Shown: positions 61,398 through 64,000 of the stretch, one piece after another | Layout: every line of letters starts with the position of its first letter | Numbering within the stretch: position 1 is the first letter of the stretch | The notes under the pieces: generated by a model | Database searches by the model: none | Seen by the model: only the letters and a program-made list of their open reading frames with translations | Told to the model about the DNA's origin: nothing | Made by a program: the position numbers and the translations under genes | Source of the DNA: Terriglobus albidus | Lineage (GTDB): Bacteria > Acidobacteriota > Terriglobia > Terriglobales > Acidobacteriaceae | Direction of reading: 5' to 3' | Assembly (NCBI RefSeq): GCF_008000815.1 | Contig: NZ_CP042806.1 | Coordinates: 5,642,001-5,706,000 of the forward strand | Length of the DNA stretch: 64,000 bases

Positions 61398-64000
61398 CTA
61401 GTACCTCAGTCGTGCGGTCATCTGCAGAGTGCGCATGCTGTTGGGCGAAGTCGGCAGACCGAATTGTGTGCTTTGGAGATTGGCAACATACGATCCGAAG
61501 GCAACGTGGTTGAGTACGTTGTTCGCCTTGATCTGCAGATCGAGGTTCCAATGGTCGCGGAGACGGAAGGTACGGCTCATGAAGAAGTCCATGCTCAACT
61601 GCGATGGCCCGGTGATGGAGTTCCGCCGCGCGTTGCCAAACTGCCCCGATACCGGAGCTGCAAAGGCGGCAGGATTAAGCGCGAGGCCTACGGGCGCAGC
61701 ATAGATAGACGCGCCGGTGAGGTCAGGCCGCACCGAGCCATGCGCTCCGGTGCCTCCCAGCAATGCCGCGGTATACGGCGTGACTGGCAAACCGCTGCCG
61801 GCGGAGATCGTAACCAGAGCTGTCCACTCTTTGTAGAGCGAACCACGCCAGCCATCGAGCAGCGACCCGCCGCCGATACCCATGCCTGTGGTGTACTGCG
61901 CCGACGCGCTGAGCAGGTGACGTTGATCGTTGGTGGAGAGGCCGCGTTCCGCTGCGAGGTCACGCCAGTTCTGGGCAGCGGGCAATGTCGCGCTGCCGCC
62001 GTTCTGGCCGCCGAGCACCGCGTCATTATCGATGGACTTCGCGAAGGTATACGCGACGCTTGCCGCAAAACCGCTACGCAGGCGGCGCCGGAGCTGGAAC
62101 TTCCCTGCTTCACGCGTCGAGTTACCGCCGGAGCTGATATACGCAAATCCGACCGGACATGAAGGGCACGGATTGCCGGCGCCTGGAGCAAACGAGTTCG
62201 GGTAGGACTTCTGCATCCCATGCGTGCCCTTGTTCCCGAGATAGCTCGCGTTCCATTGCAGCGACCACGGCAGATCACGCTGCACCTCGAGTGTCCATGT
62301 CTGGATGCTGCCGATCTTCAGATTCGGATCAACGGCGAAAGTGTTCTGCGTTGTTGTGGCGCAGGGATTGAAGGCCGAAGCCAGCGTCAGCGGGCAGACG
62401 GTACTGTTCTGAACGTTGAGGCTTTTGGAGAGAGGCGACTGTTGTGCAAGCTGCAGATAGAGCGATGGATAAACAGAGGTGTCGTAGTTAATGCCATAAC
62501 CACCGCGCACCACCAGCGAGCCGCCAGTGTTCGGATGCCAGGCAAAGCCGATTCTCGGCTCCAGACCAAGACGGTACGGGCGCAAGAGCGAATCGGGATA
62601 GTGCTGGCCCGTTACCGTTCCCAAAGGCGCACTTGCGAGAACGGGTGCGGCAGCGGAGAAACCATTTGAGAGATCAAGGTTGACGAGGCGATTTTTCAGC
62701 TCCGTCATGGGTGCACCGAACTCCCAGCGGATGCCGGCATTGACACTGAATTCCGGACTCAGCCGCCAGTCATCATTCACATAGGCGTTGTAAACCGATT
62801 GGCGCAGATACTTGTCGGCATTGCCAAACGAGATCGCGCTGGCGTCAGGAACACCAACCAGAAAGCCGGCCAGATCGGAACCGCTGCCGGGAACGTTGCT
62901 CTTGCTTGTCGCGGTTCCCGTGAAGGTAAGAGTGCCGCGTGGGTTTGCTTGCGCAAGATAGTTGAACTGCTGCCTACGGAAGTCAAAACCGAATGCAAGG
63001 TTGTGCCCTGAGTGATTCCAGGTGAGGCTCGCGGAGACTTTGTTCGTTTCGTTGCGATTGTGCGCACTGATGCCGTCTGTCAGCGCAGCGATGCCGCTGC
63101 CGCCAGAGAAACTGAGAGTGGGCGGTCCCCAATCAACCGGCGCACGGCTGTTGCCTTTGATCCCCGCGCTTCCGGAGATATCTGCGCGGTTCTGCCAGTA
63201 GGGGGTGTCTGTCGTTGCCAGACGGCTGAAGTCATATGCGAGATCGAGACGAAGACGTTGATTGAAGCTGTGCAGCCAGTCGATGTTGCCGTTGTGGCCC
63301 AGAATGCGCTCGGTATCGGTGAAACCAAAGAGATTGTTTCCGCTGGTGCGCGTGCTGGAGAAGTTGAAGTACCCCCTGAGCTGGTTCTTTGTGTTGAGAT
63401 TTTTATCCATGTGCAGGTTTCCAGCATCAATGTGAGAACTGCTGAGAAGCGGAAGCTGGAAGTTGTACCGGCGATTGCCTGCAACATTCGGCAATGGATA
63501 GAGATTGAGAAGAGCCTGCGCCTGCGGCGTGACCGGCACCTTGTTGTTGAGGTACGGCTGTCCAGTCGCAGGGTCGTAGATAACAACTGGTTGCCCTGTA
63601 GCCGTTGTCTGGCCCGAAAGATCACCAGTACGCTCTGCGGCAGTCGGCACCAGCGCGGACGTAGTCGCAGCAGTGCTGACGCGATGCCACGTGTATTGCG
63701 CGAAGACGTATGGTCCATCGCGCAGCAGGTGCGGGATGCGCAAAGGACCGCCGGCGGTGACCGCGCCGGTGTAGTTGTTGTAGGTTGGCTTAGCGCCTTC
63801 GTTGCCGGCAAGCGAATACGAGCGTGCATCCAAAGCCGAGTTCTGTTCCTGGGCTACAAGGCTGAAGTTATACGGCCGGCGCCCGCCGGAGCGATTGTTC
63901 CCGAACGAACCCGGCAAGCGGAAGCTCGACGTTGCGCCATTGCTGACGCTGCCATTTACCAGCAACCCAGGCTCTGCACCAAAAGCAGCGGCGCCATCCG
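61398..64000 (-). CDS. TonB-dependent receptor (Oar-like), 5' end outside window
   Basis: About 866 visible residues of a large outer membrane receptor; the frame is open to the right edge. The part seen covers much of the plug-to-barrel region (PGSFGNNRSGGRRPYNFSLVAQEQNS, NNYTGAVTAGGPLRIPHLLRDGPYVFAQYTWHR) and the barrel with many aromatic-rich strands (FSVNAGIRWEFGAPMTELKNRL, PRIGFAWHPNTGGSLVVRGGYGINYD), ending in LQMTARLRY with the terminal aromatic needed for BAM insertion. The pattern is that of acidobacterial Oar/CarboxypepD_reg receptors that import carbohydrates or other large ligands. Directly followed by the VWA gene. Confidence 0.9.
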   Translation of the reverse strand, partial: DGAAAFGAEPGLLVNGSVSNGATSSFRLPGSFGNNRSGGRRPYNFSLVAQEQNSALDARSYSLAGNEGAKPTYNNYTGAVTAGGPLRIPHLLRDGPYVFAQYTWHRVSTAATTSALVPTAAERTGDLSGQTTATGQPVVIYDPATGQPYLNNKVPVTPQAQALLNLYPLPNVAGNRRYNFQLPLLSSSHIDAGNLHMDKNLNTKNQLRGYFNFSSTRTSGNNLFGFTDTERILGHNGNIDWLHSFNQRLRLDLAYDFSRLATTDTPYWQNRADISGSAGIKGNSRAPVDWGPPTLSFSGGSGIAALTDGISAHNRNETNKVSASLTWNHSGHNLAFGFDFRRQQFNYLAQANPRGTLTFTGTATSKSNVPGSGSDLAGFLVGVPDASAISFGNADKYLRQSVYNAYVNDDWRLSPEFSVNAGIRWEFGAPMTELKNRLVNLDLSNGFSAAAPVLASAPLGTVTGQHYPDSLLRPYRLGLEPRIGFAWHPNTGGSLVVRGGYGINYDTSVYPSLYLQLAQQSPLSKSLNVQNSTVCPLTLASAFNPCATTTQNTFAVDPNLKIGSIQTWTLEVQRDLPWSLQWNASYLGNKGTHGMQKSYPNSFAPGAGNPCPSCPVGFAYISSGGNSTREAGKFQLRRRLRSGFAASVAYTFAKSIDNDAVLGGQNGGSATLPAAQNWRDLAAERGLSTNDQRHLLSASAQYTTGMGIGGGSLLDGWRGSLYKEWTALVTISAGSGLPVTPYTAALLGGTGAHGSVRPDLTGASIYAAPVGLALNPAAFAAPVSGQFGNARRNSITGPSQLSMDFFMSRTFRLRDHWNLDLQIKANNVLNHVAFGSYVANLQSTQFGLPTSPNSMRTLQMTARLRY

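Noticed and set aside
61260-62162. Plus-strand open frame beginning in repeat copy E and running over the TonB-dependent receptor
   Set aside because: No domain, no ribosome site, and antisense to a strong receptor gene.
61398-63965. Start of the TonB-dependent receptor at the first in-window start-like codon near 63965
   Set aside because: The frame remains open to base 64000, and the visible start would remove the plug and signal peptide.

Overview
The window reads as chromosomal DNA of an acidobacterium of the Terriglobia type (Granulicella/Edaphobacter/Terriglobus-like). Gene content supports this: a PadR regulator beside an 898-residue duplicated orphan FtsX/MacB-type permease (ADOP family), a TIGR03435-type secreted protein, a TIGR03436-type VWA protein directly downstream of a large Oar-like TonB-dependent receptor, and many palindromic intergenic repeats. 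I saw no rRNA, tRNA, CRISPR array, phage gene or transposase gene.

Layout. 1-7.0 kb: a same-strand run of a metal-dependent amidohydrolase (cut by the left edge), an alginate-export-type outer membrane protein, a luciferase-like flavin oxidoreductase, a cNMP-binding/thioredoxin-reductase-like fusion and an SDR. 7.4-8.2 kb: signal peptidase I. 8.5-24.3 kb: oxidoreductase cassettes, each with its own regulator: TetR; NTF2-like, NmrA-like, NTF2-like, MBL-fold and SDR genes; DUF427 plus two SDRs; LysR beside an old-yellow-enzyme remnant; a GH144-like enzyme; AraC plus a monooxygenase-fold protein, divergent from SDR, CMD (frameshifted), cupin, DUF2255 and aldo/keto reductase genes. 24.8-32.0 kb: rifampin ADP-ribosyltransferase, TIGR03435 protein, a 999-residue repeat/beta-propeller protein, and amidase with a divergent TetR. 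32.4-39.6 kb: PadR-ADOP, a MocR-type regulator divergent from a CxxCH-containing toroid protein, a broken PfpI gene and a PaiB-like protein. 39.8-46.4 kb: a GT-C/TPR membrane protein, a decayed 1.2-kb region, MarR with an alpha/beta hydrolase, and SDR with a divergent AraC. 46.6-52.3 kb: two secreted proteins of unknown function, a pseudokinase-like SPOR protein and a phospholipase C-type phosphoesterase. 52.8-58.8 kb: peptidase E, nitroreductase, CMD protein, quinone oxidoreductase, a second MocR, GreB and an HbpS-like protein. 59.1-64 kb: VWA protein and TonB-dependent receptor (cut by the right edge).

Taken together, much of the window looks like an accessory stress/xenobiotic-redox region: six classical SDRs, one NmrA-like SDR, AKR, LLM, nitroreductase, QOR, two CMD proteins, and nine one-component regulators of the TetR, LysR, AraC, MarR, PadR and MocR types. 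Several intergenic palindromes look like operators of the adjacent regulator.

The most striking observation is a roughly 116-bp MITE-like repeat family with six copies or part-copies. One copy (61267-61382) carries 17-bp perfect terminal inverted repeats and a 4-bp direct flank repeat. It sits in frame inside the signal-peptide codons of the VWA gene: removing it together with one flank repeat restores a clean signal peptide. Other decay marks are a 2-bp frameshift that fuses a CMD gene to a cupin gene, an internally deleted PfpI gene, an N-terminally deleted old-yellow-enzyme gene, a duplicated quinone-oxidoreductase fragment, and fragments of the ADOP permease far from the intact gene.
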